This document shows positions 52,743 to 63,100 of a stretch of DNA of 64,000 nucleotides, piece after piece; within the stretch, counting starts at the first letter, position 1, and each line of letters starts with the position of its first letter. Below the pieces are notes generated by a model. It worked only from the letters and a program-made list of their open reading frames with translations. It made no database searches and was not told where the DNA came from. A program made the position numbers and the translations under genes. Location: assembly GCF_000621605.1 (NCBI RefSeq), contig NZ_JHXX01000002.1:310001-374000 (forward strand), written 5' to 3'. This stretch comes from Butyrivibrio sp. MC2021 (GTDB lineage: Bacteria; Bacillota; Clostridia; Lachnospirales; Lachnospiraceae).

Positions 52743-54294
52743 TGCTCATCACCTCCCCTCCGGAACTGATCCGCACCACGCGTAATACCACGGCTGCGGC
52801 GGACAGGCTGGGAAGCTGATGTAGAACTGTCAAGCCTCTGCTTTGAAACTGGATTTTTAAGCAGGATACCTATTCCCCGTATTGATGGTTCTCCGCTGAA
52901 CAGGAGTATCTGACGGCAGGCCTCTTCAATGCATTCGTTATTGTAACGCTCTGAATATTTTCTGAGGCTGACACATGATTTAAAACCCTGTTCAGGAGCT
53001 CTTCCGGACTCCAGAAAGAACTGTACTACCTTTTCTGTATTGGGGCCAATAGTATTAGCCCAGGACTTGAAGTCATCTGGTGTATATGTAAGGTACTGCC
53101 GATGGTTTTCCGGCATGTGAGATAGAATCGTAATCGGATCACGTAAGCGCTTGTGATCTCTGATGTGTGCCGCAACACGATTTCCATGGAAGAAGACCTC
53201 CACGCTGTCCCTGGTTATGCGGACGCTGACCATTTCGCCAATCAGATCATACGGGACGGAGTATTTGTTTAATCCGTCAGTAACTGTATAATCAAGAAGG
53301 ACTGTCTGTTCTGACCAGATAGACGGTTCATATGCATTGGCGGGAAGGGGTTGCATGAATTCTTTCTCTTCCAGGAGATAGGCCTCACGACGGTTTCCTT
53401 CCCGCTTTTTGAAAGGATAGCCGTTCAGCAGTTCCAGTTTCTCCGCTACAGCAGTTTTTGCATCAGCGAGGGAAAAGAAAGTATCATTTCGCAGTGCCGC
53501 CAGAATCCAGGTGGATGCTATGATACGGTGCCTTCAGCATGGCTCTTGTCTTTCGGGGCTTTCACTCTGGTAGGAACAATCGCAGTGCCATAGTGGTCAG
53601 CCAACTCGGTATAGCTTCTGTTTATGATGGTATCAAATCTGGTATTCTTTGTAACACCAGTCTTAAGGTTATCCGGGATCAGGAGCCTTGGAACACCATC
53701 AAAGTATTCGTAGGCACGTACGTGGCATAAAAGCCAGTTCTCAGATTGCATATCTCCGCAAAGCTCTGCATAAGCATAGCAACTGCAGGGAAGTACTGCG
53801 ACAAACAGATATGCAGGCGTGGTTTCACCGGTAACAGGATCTGTGATTGGAAGCGTTCCACCAGCCCAGTCGACCTCCATGGCGTCTCCGGGTTTGTGGT
53901 GAATACGCATAGTTGCTTTGGACTTTTGAGCCCAACTGCGATAAATATCACAGAATTGTGAGTACTGATAGGGCACGCGTCCCGCACAAGCACACTTGGC
54001 CTTGTATTCCGTGTGGAGAAGCGTAAGGTTTACGCCTTTTTGAGCTAACTCCTTATGGATGTAGGCGCAGTCAGGTTCCATGAATACATTTGCTTTTTCC
54101 AGCCTTTCAGGATATAGCAGAGCATAGAGCCTTTGGTTTGTAAATTCCTCGTCAAGCGGCCAACTGATACCTTTTTCCTTGGCCAGCTTTTCGACTTCCC
54201 GGATTGTGTTCCTTGAGCTGTGTATAGCTTTTGCAATCTGGGTTTGGTTGTGGTTGAGGCTGCTAAGCCTCAGGATTTCGCGATAATTAACCAT
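52739..54294 (-). pseudogene. istA: IstA-like DDE transposase with frameshift
   Basis: Codons from 54294 to about 53520 give the helix-turn-helix and first part of the DDE domain (MVNYREILRLSSLNHNQTQIAK; MEVDWAGGTLPI with the first Asp; LIPDNLKTGV with the second Asp; KDKSHAEGTVS with the Glu). Then a stop (TAG, 53516-53518 region) occurs in frame. Shifting by one base restores the family sequence (IASTWILAALRNDTFFSLADAKTAV … GYPFKKREGNR) on to the end near 52739. So one base has been lost or gained near 53520. Whole length would be about 518 residues. Internal re-initiation could make a C-terminal 205-residue piece from 53356. Confidence 0.85.
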
Positions 54295-54464
54295 GATTAT
54301 CGTCCTCCTTAATAGTAGTCACACTTATGTGTGCCTCCACTATTATATAGAGAACGATTGGTTGTTTATCCCTCCGTGATCACTGATCTATTCATCCGTG
54401 AAGGGTGATCAATTTGAGCGTGAAGGGTGGTCTAATCGTCCGTGAAGGGTGATCTTTTCGGATG

Positions 54465-54581
54465 GAATATATAGCTCTAGTCAGGGATGGGCTTCTTGAT
54501 GTGAGGGAAGCTGCCAAGCGTGCCGGCAAGACTGTTAAGGCCTTTGAACAGGCAATGAAGGAAAGTGAATCAAAAGCATAA
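54465..54581 (+). pseudogene. C-terminal tail of an Rpn-family transposase
   Basis: The frame reads EYIALVRDGLLDVREAAKRAG, then KTVKAFEQAMKESESKA, stop TAA at 54579-54581. This is the typical helical tail of Rpn-family proteins, fitting after the IALV of the 50443-51249 gene across the IS21 element. IALV is present on both sides with different codons (ATT GCT CTT GTA versus ATA GCT CTA GTC), so this tail may come from a paralogous copy rather than the same gene. Confidence 0.68.
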
Positions 54582-54590
54582 GTATATTAA

Positions 54591-54629
54591 AAGGGCCTCT
54601 CCTGTTTGAAGCGGGAGAGGCCTTTCTAA
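54591..54629. terminator. bidirectional terminator
   Basis: GGGCCTCTCCTG pairs with CGGGAGAGGCCTT around TTTGAAG, with A-rich sequence before and T-rich sequence after. It ends rightward transcription behind the Rpn tail and leftward transcription behind the giant surface protein, whose stop codon is at 54631-54633. It resembles the hairpin at 49793-49822. Confidence 0.85.
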
Positions 54630-54630
54630 T

Positions 54631-57600
54631 TTATTTAAGGGTCATATTCTTTGAAATAATTTTAAAGGATATCATTTTTGTACCGCTATATTCGCGTATT
54701 CCTTCAATCAGAATGTAGGCTGTTCCTGTATTCTGATTGTTGTAGTATTTTACGATACGGTAGTCTTTATTAACAATAAGCGGACTTGCTTGTTTCTTAT
54801 AAGTAATAGTAAGTTCAGGCTTAATTACAGCTCCTGTATACTCGCAATTGGATACCTTTACTTTGGTATCTTTGAGATTCTTAAGCGGACTGTTTACTAC
54901 CTGATAGGATATATCCAGTGGATTTTTGTCTGCTGAATAGCCACCGATTCCGATAACCTTTAAAGTAATATTGGCAGGTGAATCAAGTACTGCATTAGCA
55001 TCCATCCTATATCCAGCCTCATTGTAATAGCCTAAAACTAAATAGTCCTTACCTTTTGCAAGCTTTTTCCCATCAAGATCATAGATTTCAGGAAGTAACA
55101 TGTAATAGCTTGTTCTTTTGTTTTGAACAAATTGCTTGTTTGTAACAAACCCATTTAGATTGGACACACTTTGAGCTGTTACTGTAAATGGTATTACAAC
55201 GCTGCCGCTATAGTTACCGATTCCGTTAATGGTCATGGTAGCCTTGTTGTTTTGTCCAATGAGCTTAACATTGGCATTATTCTTGTATTTAACAGTGTAA
55301 TCAACACCTTCGCGAAGCTTCCATGTAATATCTGCGTGGCTGAAGGATACAAGTGCATTAAGTTTTGCACCACCTTTTGCATATGAGGCTGTTGAATCTG
55401 CACAGATATTTGCTGCAACTAAACCGGCAGGAACAATCTTAAAGTTCTTTTTGGCTGCTCCGGAATAACCGTTTCTTTCGATTCCGATTATTGTTACAGA
55501 AGCTGTACCGGCTTGAACATTGTTTTCATAAGTGCATTTGTAATGAATGCCTTCTAAAAGAGTGTTTCCTCCATCTGTGACGATAACTTCCGGATACTGC
55601 GCTGATCCGGTAAATACGAGCTCTTTTTGAACAGATAAGTTTACTTTCTTTATGGGCTTTAGGGTTATTGACTCTGAATATATGGTTCGTTCGCCATAGA
55701 AGTTCTTGTCTTTTCCTACCAAAGTTGCGCTACCGTCTGCGTTATAGCCAACAGTGTATTCTTTTGGTGATACCTTTATTCCGTTCCAATAAACATTTAC
55801 AGCCTTTTTATTCTTGGCAGTTGTGAGGATGGCAGCTAAATCAATGTTTGTTTCTGCGAGGTTTATTTTATTTATGGTAAAAGTCTTGGAACGCTTTCCT
55901 GCATATGTACCTTTACCGTTGACGATGATGGTTGCCTTACCGGCTTTGGTGTTGTTCTTATAGGTTACTGTATAGTCTTTTTTATATCTTAAAAGAGTCG
56001 TTCCATTATATACGCGAACTTCAGGCTTTATAGCATTTCCACTGTAATCGTATGATGCTTTAAGGCCTGCAATCCATAGACCTTCAGGAGTAGTGGTTCC
56101 AAGGGTTTCCTTGGCTTCTTCTAGATCTTCACTGTTATTATCAAGATCAGAATAATCCGGTTCAACTACCGGATCATCGGGCCCATCAGGAATTTCGGGA
56201 TTATCCGGAGTATCAGGTTTATCGGGATCCTCCGGAGTGTCAGGATTATCTGGGGTATCAGGCTCATCAGGGGCGTCCGGTGCCTGTTCAACAAATGTCA
56301 TACCCTGTTCATTTGCATAGGTTTCTGCGTAGCTTCCCTTTATTCCATATACAGTCACTTTGCCCGGGTATGAGAATGCATCAGAGCTGATTGAAGTAGT
56401 AGCCTCAGGGATATGTATTTCAGTCAATGAATAATCATTTTCAAAGGCAGTAGCGCCGATCTTCTTAACATTTTTGGGAATAGTAACTTTTTTTAGCTCA
56501 TCGCAATTTGCAAAAGCACATTTCGGAATTTCAGTTAAGCCTGTTCCAAGCTGCAGATCTGTAAGGGAAGAACAACCGGAAAATGCGTATTGCCCAAGAG
56601 TTACAACAGAAGAAGGAATTACAGCCTTTTTTAGTGAGGAACAGCCATAAAAAGCATCGTCTTCTATTGTTGTACAGTTATCATTCACAATAATCTCGGT
56701 CAAAGCTTTACAATCATAAAATGCGCCACTGCGAATATATGTCGTGGTTTCAGGCAGGCGGATGGACTTAAGACTTGTACAGCCTCTGAACATGCCACGG
56801 GTGATATTTTTTCTTACATTTGGCAATGTGATATCTGTTAATGCAGTACAGAAAACAAATGAGTATTCTCCCATGCTGGTAACTGTGTTAGGAATGGTCA
56901 GGCTGGTTATTGCAGAGCAGTTTCCAAACAGAAAATCGCCAAGGTCTGTAACCCCTTCAGGGATAGTAAGTGACTTAAGGGCAGTAAGATTTGCAAAAGC
57001 GGCATCATCAATAGTATTCAGATTCTTTCCTAAAGTAAGAGAACTAAGGTTGACGCATTGGTCGAAACTCTGAATACCGATTGACTTAACGGTATCCGGT
57101 ACTGTTATTGTTTCCAATCCTCCGCAATGGGAGAATAAGTAATTGGGAATAGCAGTGATGCCATTTTCAAAATTAACAGTTTTAAGCGCATTACAGCCTG
57201 CAAATGGGCCTGCGTCATTAAGTGGACCTTCTGCAGTGACATAAGGACCTACCTGAACGCTGTATCCACCTACATAAGATTTACCAACCTTTGTAAGTGT
57301 CTTTGGAATATTGATGGAGGTAATGCTAGTGCAATCTGTAAATGCTGATGCTCCCAAGGATGATAATCTTGAAGGAAGGACAACATTTGAGAGTTTGCCG
57401 CAGCCTCTGAATGCATCATCACCAATTGTTGAAACATACTGTGGAATAGCAGCTGACTCAAGGTTTCCGCAAGACATAAATGCCCTTTTTTCAATAGTGG
57501 TTACCGAATCAGGAATAGTAACAGTTTTTAGTCCGGAGCAGGATCTGAACAGCTCTGCGCAAACTGCTTTAGCACCTTCGGAAATCACTGCTTTTTCCAG

Positions 57601-59943
57601 GCTGCTGCAATTCGAGAATGGACCATCATAATCAAAGGCATACTGATTTCCGGTGACTTTTTCCAGAGTCTTAGGAATATCTATAGCCGCAAGTTCATAA
57701 CATTTATCAAATGCTCTATAACCAATTGTTTTAAGATTTGAAGGCAGCTTAACTGATTTAAGATTAATGCATTTGCAGAAAGCGGTAATTCCTATTTCTG
57801 TTACAGAGTCCGGTATGCTGATATAAACAATTTCACTTCTTTCAGCAAAGGCATTTTTTGCGATACCAACTATTTTATATCCGTCAAGCTCCTGAGGAAT
57901 AATAACCATTGAAGCATTTCCGCGATAGTTTGATATTGTGGCTTCTTTTGCGCCTTCATTTTTGGTCAACTCATATAGTGTATACGGTTCTCCGTCAGAG
58001 CCGATGCCGGTGGAGCGACCGTTAGAGCCATACCTTGAATTGATAGGGGTATAGAATTTGCCATTACGGACGTTGGGGTTGACACTGTATTTCTTTTTAT
58101 CTGCGTCTGTAGCATATGAGCAAGTTTCTACTGCTACTCCGTTTTCGAAATGCCAGGAGATAGGTGGGCTGTTTTTATCTGTTAAAATGTAAAAACGATC
58201 GCCCCAGTTTTTATGCCATGCTCCAAAGTCAATTTTGACATAGCCGCCAACCTCAAGATATTTGTAAAGATTTACATCTGTACATCTATGGCCGTCGCGT
58301 GTTATTGAGTCAGCACGGCCTTTGATTCCCATTTCAAAAAATACAGAACCCTTAAGTGCAAAAATGCCAATAGAGTATTCTGCTTTTATACCTAAAGTGA
58401 CATTTATTGTACTGCATGCAAAAAAGTCCTTTTTAGAGTGAGATATGATTAATCTTGGAGCTTTAAATATTTCACTGGAGAAACCAAGTTTAAAATGCTC
58501 CTGATAGTGAACGTGAGCATTTCCTGTAATGGATACTACGGGTGAAATGTTAAGGCCACCTACAAGTGGTACACCGATATTAAAGGACAACAGCTTTTTG
58601 ACAGCATCCCATGAAGGTGAAGCGCTGGAATTATCCTGAAAATTGGCATTAAAGATGAAATCCATATCTCCGCTGATAGTAGCAAGAGTATGGGTTAAGC
58701 TTCCGGAATATTCATATTCAAGTTTGCTGAATGTAATCGTAAAATCAGCAGTGTGTCCTCCGCCGAGATGTACTACCTCAGGGCCAATCTTTTTATCCTT
58801 TAATTTGCCTGTGGCCTTAACTGCTGAGATTTCCCGGCCATAGGTTTCCTCAAGAGAGGAGTACTCAATTCCGTCTACAATATAGGAAAGAGCATAGTCT
58901 ACATTATCATTTTGAATGCTTACTTTTGAAAGATCTATTTCATTAACTGTTTCTATGTCAAGCTCTTCAAAAGCTTCCGACGGAGAAACACTTTCATATG
59001 CAACAATTGTGTTATTGCCTGCATATGCTATGGATGATGCCTTGAATGCAAAAGGATTATTATCGTTGAAAATAACGAAAATATCTCCGGAGGAAAGATT
59101 GGTTACCTTTTTATCAAATATGGTAAGTTCATCTTCTCCGGTAATATCTGCTGTAACTTCACCGAGGTTAACTACGCCGGCTTTCAGCTTATATGAATTT
59201 TTATGGTTATCAGACAGCTGGATGCTGTTGTAAGCAGTTGTTGCTATTGAACTTAAGTTGGTAAATTCAGTATTGCTGACAGCTTGAGCAGGGGCGAACT
59301 TTTTGCCGTTTAGGCTAAACCAGCCATTGTCGATAGCAACCTGAATGTCATCAGGATAGGTGACTTCCCCGGATTCAGAGAAGGTGTAACCTTCAGCCTG
59401 GTTGACATAGCCGATGCAAAGATTCAGTGTATGTGCGGCAAGTTCTCTGGTGATAGGATCATTTGCCAGAACGTTTTCACCGGGAGCTACATCTATGAGG
59501 CCGTATTCTGCGGCTACCATGATTTCCCTATAATAATCAAAAGAAGAGTTTATATCTGCGAAATAATTATCGGGGTAATTGTTTTCTTCTACAGTTAAGT
59601 TGAAAGCACTGATGAGCATACGCCACCAGGCAAGTCTTGTTACTTCAGAACCTGCCAGAACCTCTGGAATGGGATTCTCCGGTATGACTGAGTGTTCGTC
59701 TTCAAGTGTTGTTTCAGTGGTAGAGATTTCATCATCAAGACTGACAATATCTTCCTCTGATTGGGAGATACCATCGGTATCGGATTCTTCCTCTAAAAGA
59801 ATGGAATCCTTTTCTGAAACTTCGAGTAATGACGTATCCGGATAAGATTCGTCAGATGCTGCATAAGCGATATTAATATTGGATAGCATTAATGCCGTTA
59901 GCAGAAGAAGAGAGATAAGGCTTTTAAAGATTTTCTTTTTCAT
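54631..59943 (-). CDS. giant secreted BspA-like leucine-rich-repeat surface protein with SLH-like and Ig-like domains
   Basis: 1770 residues. Signal peptide 1-28 (ends AYA-AS) and an acidic Ser/Glu/Thr-rich stretch to about 90. Residues about 95-245 resemble S-layer homology modules (EVTRLAWWRMLISAF … ITRELAAHTLNLCIGY). A large beta-rich region of unknown type spans 250-640. BspA-type LRR_5 repeats follow at about 680-1215 (for example IPDSVTEIGITAFCKC). A Pro/Asp-rich spacer (about 1220-1262) leads to about five Ig-like repeats (YSGNAIKPEVRVYNG, KKDYTVTYKNNTKAG). No sortase signal at the C-terminus, so attachment may be through the SLH-like region. GAGGAA precedes the ATG. Confidence 0.85.
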   Translation of the reverse strand: MKKKIFKSLISLLLLTALMLSNINIAYAASDESYPDTSLLEVSEKDSILLEEESDTDGISQSEEDIVSLDDEISTTETTLEDEHSVIPENPIPEVLAGSEVTRLAWWRMLISAFNLTVEENNYPDNYFADINSSFDYYREIMVAAEYGLIDVAPGENVLANDPITRELAAHTLNLCIGYVNQAEGYTFSESGEVTYPDDIQVAIDNGWFSLNGKKFAPAQAVSNTEFTNLSSIATTAYNSIQLSDNHKNSYKLKAGVVNLGEVTADITGEDELTIFDKKVTNLSSGDIFVIFNDNNPFAFKASSIAYAGNNTIVAYESVSPSEAFEELDIETVNEIDLSKVSIQNDNVDYALSYIVDGIEYSSLEETYGREISAVKATGKLKDKKIGPEVVHLGGGHTADFTITFSKLEYEYSGSLTHTLATISGDMDFIFNANFQDNSSASPSWDAVKKLLSFNIGVPLVGGLNISPVVSITGNAHVHYQEHFKLGFSSEIFKAPRLIISHSKKDFFACSTINVTLGIKAEYSIGIFALKGSVFFEMGIKGRADSITRDGHRCTDVNLYKYLEVGGYVKIDFGAWHKNWGDRFYILTDKNSPPISWHFENGVAVETCSYATDADKKKYSVNPNVRNGKFYTPINSRYGSNGRSTGIGSDGEPYTLYELTKNEGAKEATISNYRGNASMVIIPQELDGYKIVGIAKNAFAERSEIVYISIPDSVTEIGITAFCKCINLKSVKLPSNLKTIGYRAFDKCYELAAIDIPKTLEKVTGNQYAFDYDGPFSNCSSLEKAVISEGAKAVCAELFRSCSGLKTVTIPDSVTTIEKRAFMSCGNLESAAIPQYVSTIGDDAFRGCGKLSNVVLPSRLSSLGASAFTDCTSITSINIPKTLTKVGKSYVGGYSVQVGPYVTAEGPLNDAGPFAGCNALKTVNFENGITAIPNYLFSHCGGLETITVPDTVKSIGIQSFDQCVNLSSLTLGKNLNTIDDAAFANLTALKSLTIPEGVTDLGDFLFGNCSAITSLTIPNTVTSMGEYSFVFCTALTDITLPNVRKNITRGMFRGCTSLKSIRLPETTTYIRSGAFYDCKALTEIIVNDNCTTIEDDAFYGCSSLKKAVIPSSVVTLGQYAFSGCSSLTDLQLGTGLTEIPKCAFANCDELKKVTIPKNVKKIGATAFENDYSLTEIHIPEATTSISSDAFSYPGKVTVYGIKGSYAETYANEQGMTFVEQAPDAPDEPDTPDNPDTPEDPDKPDTPDNPEIPDGPDDPVVEPDYSDLDNNSEDLEEAKETLGTTTPEGLWIAGLKASYDYSGNAIKPEVRVYNGTTLLRYKKDYTVTYKNNTKAGKATIIVNGKGTYAGKRSKTFTINKINLAETNIDLAAILTTAKNKKAVNVYWNGIKVSPKEYTVGYNADGSATLVGKDKNFYGERTIYSESITLKPIKKVNLSVQKELVFTGSAQYPEVIVTDGGNTLLEGIHYKCTYENNVQAGTASVTIIGIERNGYSGAAKKNFKIVPAGLVAANICADSTASYAKGGAKLNALVSFSHADITWKLREGVDYTVKYKNNANVKLIGQNNKATMTINGIGNYSGSVVIPFTVTAQSVSNLNGFVTNKQFVQNKRTSYYMLLPEIYDLDGKKLAKGKDYLVLGYYNEAGYRMDANAVLDSPANITLKVIGIGGYSADKNPLDISYQVVNSPLKNLKDTKVKVSNCEYTGAVIKPELTITYKKQASPLIVNKDYRIVKYYNNQNTGTAYILIEGIREYSGTKMISFKIISKNMTLK

Positions 59944-60173
59944 GTCTTTGTTCCTCTGTGAATATAGTATTTTGGTGTGTTTGCGAGATTATTATACCAA
60001 CATGGGAAGCGAAGAATATCGGAAAATATTGTCAGGAAAATGTTTGAAGATGTAATGTTTTACATGCTTTTATAATAATCAAGATTTCCCTACAAAAATA
60101 TAGAAGATTATGATAGAATATCCCGGGCTGACTTAAGGTCAGTCTAGGATATTTTTATTGGGAGAAAATGAGT
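59944..60173. promoter_or_regulatory. divergent control region of two giant surface-protein genes, with leader hairpin
   Basis: 230 bases separate the divergent starts. On the rightward side TATAAT occurs at 60071-60076 and TATGAT at 60109-60114, without a clear -35. A hairpin pairs AATATCC (60117-60123) with GGATATT (60147-60153), and CTGAC with GTCAG inside; it is followed directly by TTTTATT and then the ribosome site GGGAGA. This is a terminator-like structure within the leader, compatible with attenuation. The first about 110 bases next to the leftward gene show nothing further. Confidence 0.4.
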
Positions 60174-63100
60174 ATGAAAAAAGTAGTAAAAAGCATGGCT
60201 ATGTGCTTACTTGGCGCCATGCTGGTATTTAACGCTTCTGTTTCTTCATTGGCATATTCGGAGGAATATGTAAATGAAGTGTCTGATGAAGCATCTGTGC
60301 TTTTGTCTGAAGAAGACATGAGTTCTGAAGAAAGTTCTGAAGAAATCTCAGAAGAAATTCTGGAAGACAGTGAAGAAGATATTTCAGAAGAAATTATAAT
60401 TGAAAGCTCTGAAGAATTATCAATTGAAGATATTGATGAAGAAATTGAGGATCCTTCTACAGCTGCAGAAGATGAAGAGGAATTCACTGCAACTGCCGGT
60501 GGAAGCTGCGGAGAAAATGCCACCTGGAGTTTTAACGGCAGCACTCTGACTATTTCCGGAAGCGGCGCAATGACTGATTATACCCTGAGCACCGGCCGTT
60601 ATACTATTTATCCTGAGTATGATGCTCCGTGGTTTGAATACAGGGATAAGGTTAAAAAGATTGTTATTTCTGACAAGATTACCCATATCGGTGCTGCAAG
60701 CTTTTGCGGAATGATATTAACATCCGAGGTAAAGCTCCCCTCTAAACTGGAATCTTTGGGAGAGTATGCTTTTTTTCGCGTTAGGTTGAAATGCTCAAAA
60801 GCAAACCTTGTAATTCCCGGAACCGTAAAATTCATCGAAGCAAATGCCTTTAGCAGAATGAGCCTTCCCAGAAGCTCAGGATCCACATTGAAATTGTCAG
60901 AGGGCATCACTGAGATCGGAGAATATGCCTTTGAAGGCTTTACCTGCGATAAGATAACCTGGCCAAGCACACTGGAGAGAATTGATGATCATGCCTTTGA
61001 CTTCAGCTCATACATCCATGATTTTACAATTCCTGCTGTTAAATATATAGGAAAGTGCGCATTTTATCAGTTACAGGGCACTAAGACAATTACCTTTTTG
61101 GGTGAGCTTCCCGAGATTGACGATGATGCATTTATAAAGACCAGAGTAATAGCGTACTATGACCCTAAGTATAAATCCTTTACCAAAGAAGCAATGGATA
61201 AGGTTTCAGAAGAGTTTACAGCAGTTGAATGGCTTCCTGTAGGAACCAAACCCTCCAATAAAGCCGGTGATAACATTACCTGGAGCTTTAATTCTTCAAA
61301 TGAAACCCTTACCTTTAAGGGCAGCGGTGATATGTATGACTATGACAGGACGAACCTTCCGGATTGGTACATTCATGCAGGCAATATAACCTATGTCAAG
61401 ATGGATAGCAAGATTACATCTATCGGTGATTACGCTTTTTATAATATGGGAACTTTACAAAGCACGAATCCGGATACCAATCCCCTTGTGCTTCCGACAA
61501 ATGTCAAGAAGATCGGAGCTCATGCATTTGAAGAAACCTTTGTTTGCAATATTACCATGCCTAAGACCTGTGAAAGAGTTGAAGAATATGCATTTTACAG
61601 GAGTGATATTAAAGGTAAGAATAATCAGATGCCTTCAGGGGTAAAATATATTGGCGATTATGCTTATGCCAGCCTTGCCTATACCAAAGACATGAAGGTT
61701 AATCTGTCTGAGGTAGAAGAGATAGGTGATTATGCTTTTTATGCCAGTTCTATTGCGTGGGATAATGCTTTTTCCTTCCCCAGTACCATTAAAAGAATTG
61801 GCGATAATGCATTCGATTCTTGCTCCAAACTCACCGGAGAATTATCCGTTCCGGAGGGCTGCAAGATTGGCAATAAGGCGTTTTACTATTGTAAAGGCCT
61901 TTCCGGTACTTTTAAATTTACCGCTGAGAATGCGAATTATTACGACACAATTTATGCTACATCCATCAGCAAGATTATTTATGATAAAAGTGTTACAAAG
62001 CTAAGCGGCAATACCTACAGGTCGCTGAATTCTCTTACAGATGTTGTATTTGAAGGAGATTGCCCTGAAGTAAAAAATGACTTCTTTTATTTCGGTTCGG
62101 AACATGTAACAATTTCATATCCTTATGATACGGAATCCTGGCACAGCAGAATTCCCAATTTCAGCTACAATAAGGACAAAGTCACATTTAAGCCTGTTGG
62201 TGAATCAGCAACAGTTACCTTTTATGATCCCTATGGCAATAAGATCACTTCTACCAAAGTGAAGATGGGAGAAAAGGCAGTTGCTCCAAAGGTAACTCTG
62301 AAAAACGGAGATAAATTGGGATTCTGGTACACTGAAAAGGATCCTGACAGACAATTCGATAAAAATGTTTGGGATTTTTCCAACGAAGTGCCGGGCAGAA
62401 TGAATCTTTATGCCGGACTTAAGTATGATGGCTGCAAGATCATTTTTAACACAAATGGCGGCGAGCCGGTTAAACCCGTAGTTGTGGAAAAGGGCAGCAA
62501 AATCGGTGAACATTTACCTACCGATGTAAAGAAAACCGGATATATATTGTATGATTGGTATTATGACAGCAAATGTACAAATAAGGTCTATCGCAATGAT
62601 ACCATTGAGGCGGACACTGAGCTCTTTGCCAAATGGTATGAAGCTTATCTGACATATGTTTTTAATGACCATTACAATGGACATGATGACCTGCCTTACA
62701 CTTATTACAGGGTGGGCCAGTACAGAAAAGTCTTCACTCCGGATGATAAAGAAATAACCGAAAGAATAGCTGAGTATGAAGCAACCGGACATTACAAATT
62801 CCTGGGATGGTATCTGGACGAGCAATGCACCAAAAAGGTTCCCGATGATTACACCATAATTGATCAGACCTATATTTATGCTAAATGGAACCGCCTTACC
62901 AAATGCACGATCAGTATTGATTATGACGGCGGAAAATATAACGGTAAATCCAAGAGAACTATTACAGCAGACTATGATGCTTATGTACCGGAGATTACTG
63001 AAAAGCCCACCAGAGACGGTTACCGCTTTAAAACCTGGCAGGTAAACTATGATGGAATGGAATATGAAGATTATTTTCCCGGCCAAAGGTATATCTATGG

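Larger units (their letters stand above)
51243..54464 (-). mobile_element. IS21-family insertion sequence
   Basis: About 3.2 kb. The ends are imperfect inverted repeats of about 45 bases carrying multiple related units: left AGATCACCC-type units at 51252, 51274 and 51296; right (C/G)CGTGAAGGGTGATC-type units at 54374, 54396, 54418 and 54440. Such repeated terminal sites are an IS21 feature. Inside are istA (frameshifted), istB and an extra 116-residue ORF, all leftward. No direct target duplication is visible. The outermost bases are assigned by aligning the two ends and may be off by a few bases. Confidence 0.82.

Noticed and set aside
51243..54464. Programmed frameshifting in istA
   Set aside because: The shift site (GTATCATAGC) has no slippery heptamer or downstream pseudoknot that I can see, so a plain mutation is more likely.
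55171..59845. Several plus-strand frames opposite the leftward giant surface protein
   Set aside because: They are shadows of the repeated LRR and Ig-like codons, with no ribosome sites.
60155..60970. Minus-strand frames across the start of the giant rightward protein
   Set aside because: They lie opposite a signal peptide, acidic spacer and LRR repeats that are clearly coded on the plus strand; the low-complexity Ser-rich product is a shadow of the Glu/Ser codons.
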